The notes under the pieces: generated by a model | The model's input: the letters and a program-made list of their open reading frames with translations, nothing else | Told to the model about the DNA's origin: nothing | Databases searched by the model: none | Made by a program: the position numbers and the translations under genes | Assembly: GCA_016281295.1 (NCBI GenBank) | Contig: JAEEII010000261.1 | Coordinates: 1 to 5,854 of the forward strand | Reading direction: 5' to 3' | DNA from: Bacteroidales bacterium | GTDB taxonomy: Bacteria > Bacteroidota > Bacteroidia > Bacteroidales > F082 | DNA: 5,854 nucleotides | Shown: positions 5,749 to 5,854 of the stretch, piece after piece | Layout of the letters: each line of letters begins with the position of its first letter | How positions within the stretch are numbered: position 1 is the first letter of the stretch

Positions 5749-5854
5749 ATCCGTTGGTGGTGTTAAAATAATCAGTTATTATTCAGTGGACGAAGCTCTT
5801 GAGAAGACAAATGTCTCAATCAGTGTTGATAAACCTCACCGAATTGACTCTCGA
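5749..5854 (-). promoter_or_regulatory. Leader region of the HicB-like gene with small inverted repeats
   Basis: I see no convincing gene in this segment. It holds two short inverted repeats: AGACA-AA-TGTCT (5805-5816) and the A+T-rich AATAA-TCAG-TTATT (5767-5780). On the minus strand the first overlaps GACATTTG (5815-5808), one mismatch from the Bacteroidetes -7 box and about 60 bases before the HicB-like start. HicB-family operons are usually autoregulated, so these are possible operator sites, but with arms of only five bases this is a weak inference. Confidence 0.25.

Noticed and set aside
5811..5854. Possible start of a divergent plus-strand gene (MSQSVLINLTEL...) at the right edge
   Set aside because: There is an ATG with a weak purine-rich stretch before it and the frame is open to the edge, but only 14 codons are visible and there is no Bacteroidetes promoter match, so it cannot be separated from chance.

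Overview
The window looks like a gut-type member of the Bacteroidales. The evidence is a lipoprotein with a fimbrillin-like N-terminus and stacked beta domains (chitobiase/hexosaminidase C-terminal-like, Big_2-like), an OmpA-type barrel protein, two good matches to the Bacteroidetes -7 promoter box TAnnTTTG, and starts without a clear Shine-Dalgarno sequence. UGA ends at least one ordinary gene here (the HicB-like gene), so nothing points to a variant genetic code. Every convincing gene lies on the minus strand, so transcription runs from high to low coordinates.

Layout in the direction of transcription. Positions 5854-5749 are a non-coding leader with small inverted repeats. A 72-residue HicB-like protein (5748-5530) follows, with no hicA next to it, and ends at a clear intrinsic terminator (5502-5475). 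A Bacteroidetes-type promoter (5406-5378) then starts a unit made of a 50-residue acidic peptide (5328-5176) and, 12 bases further on, a 1040-residue lipoprotein (5163-2041). After the lipoprotein stop codon the same reading frame stays open for another 386 codons and encodes a fibronectin-III-like module and a DNA/RNA non-specific endonuclease (to 880). Last come a second Bacteroidetes promoter (852-845) and the first 270 codons of an OmpA-like protein (812-1, cut by the window edge), which ends in a pentad-repeat alanine-rich helix.

The main point of interest is the lipoprotein-nuclease pair. One in-frame UGA separates them. The nuclease half has no convincing start codon and no signal peptide of its own. 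A perfect 7-bp G+C hairpin begins six bases after the UGA. I infer either one surface-anchored nuclease of about 1427 residues, recently interrupted by a nonsense mutation (or a sequencing error), or a protein whose nuclease tip is made only by stop-codon readthrough. The sequence alone cannot decide between these.

If the two halves are or were one protein, it would be an outer-membrane-anchored rod of beta domains carrying a nuclease at its tip. Plausible roles are extracellular nucleic acid scavenging, biofilm DNA processing or antagonism, but none is shown by the sequence. The OmpA-like and HicB-like genes seem to be separately transcribed neighbours.
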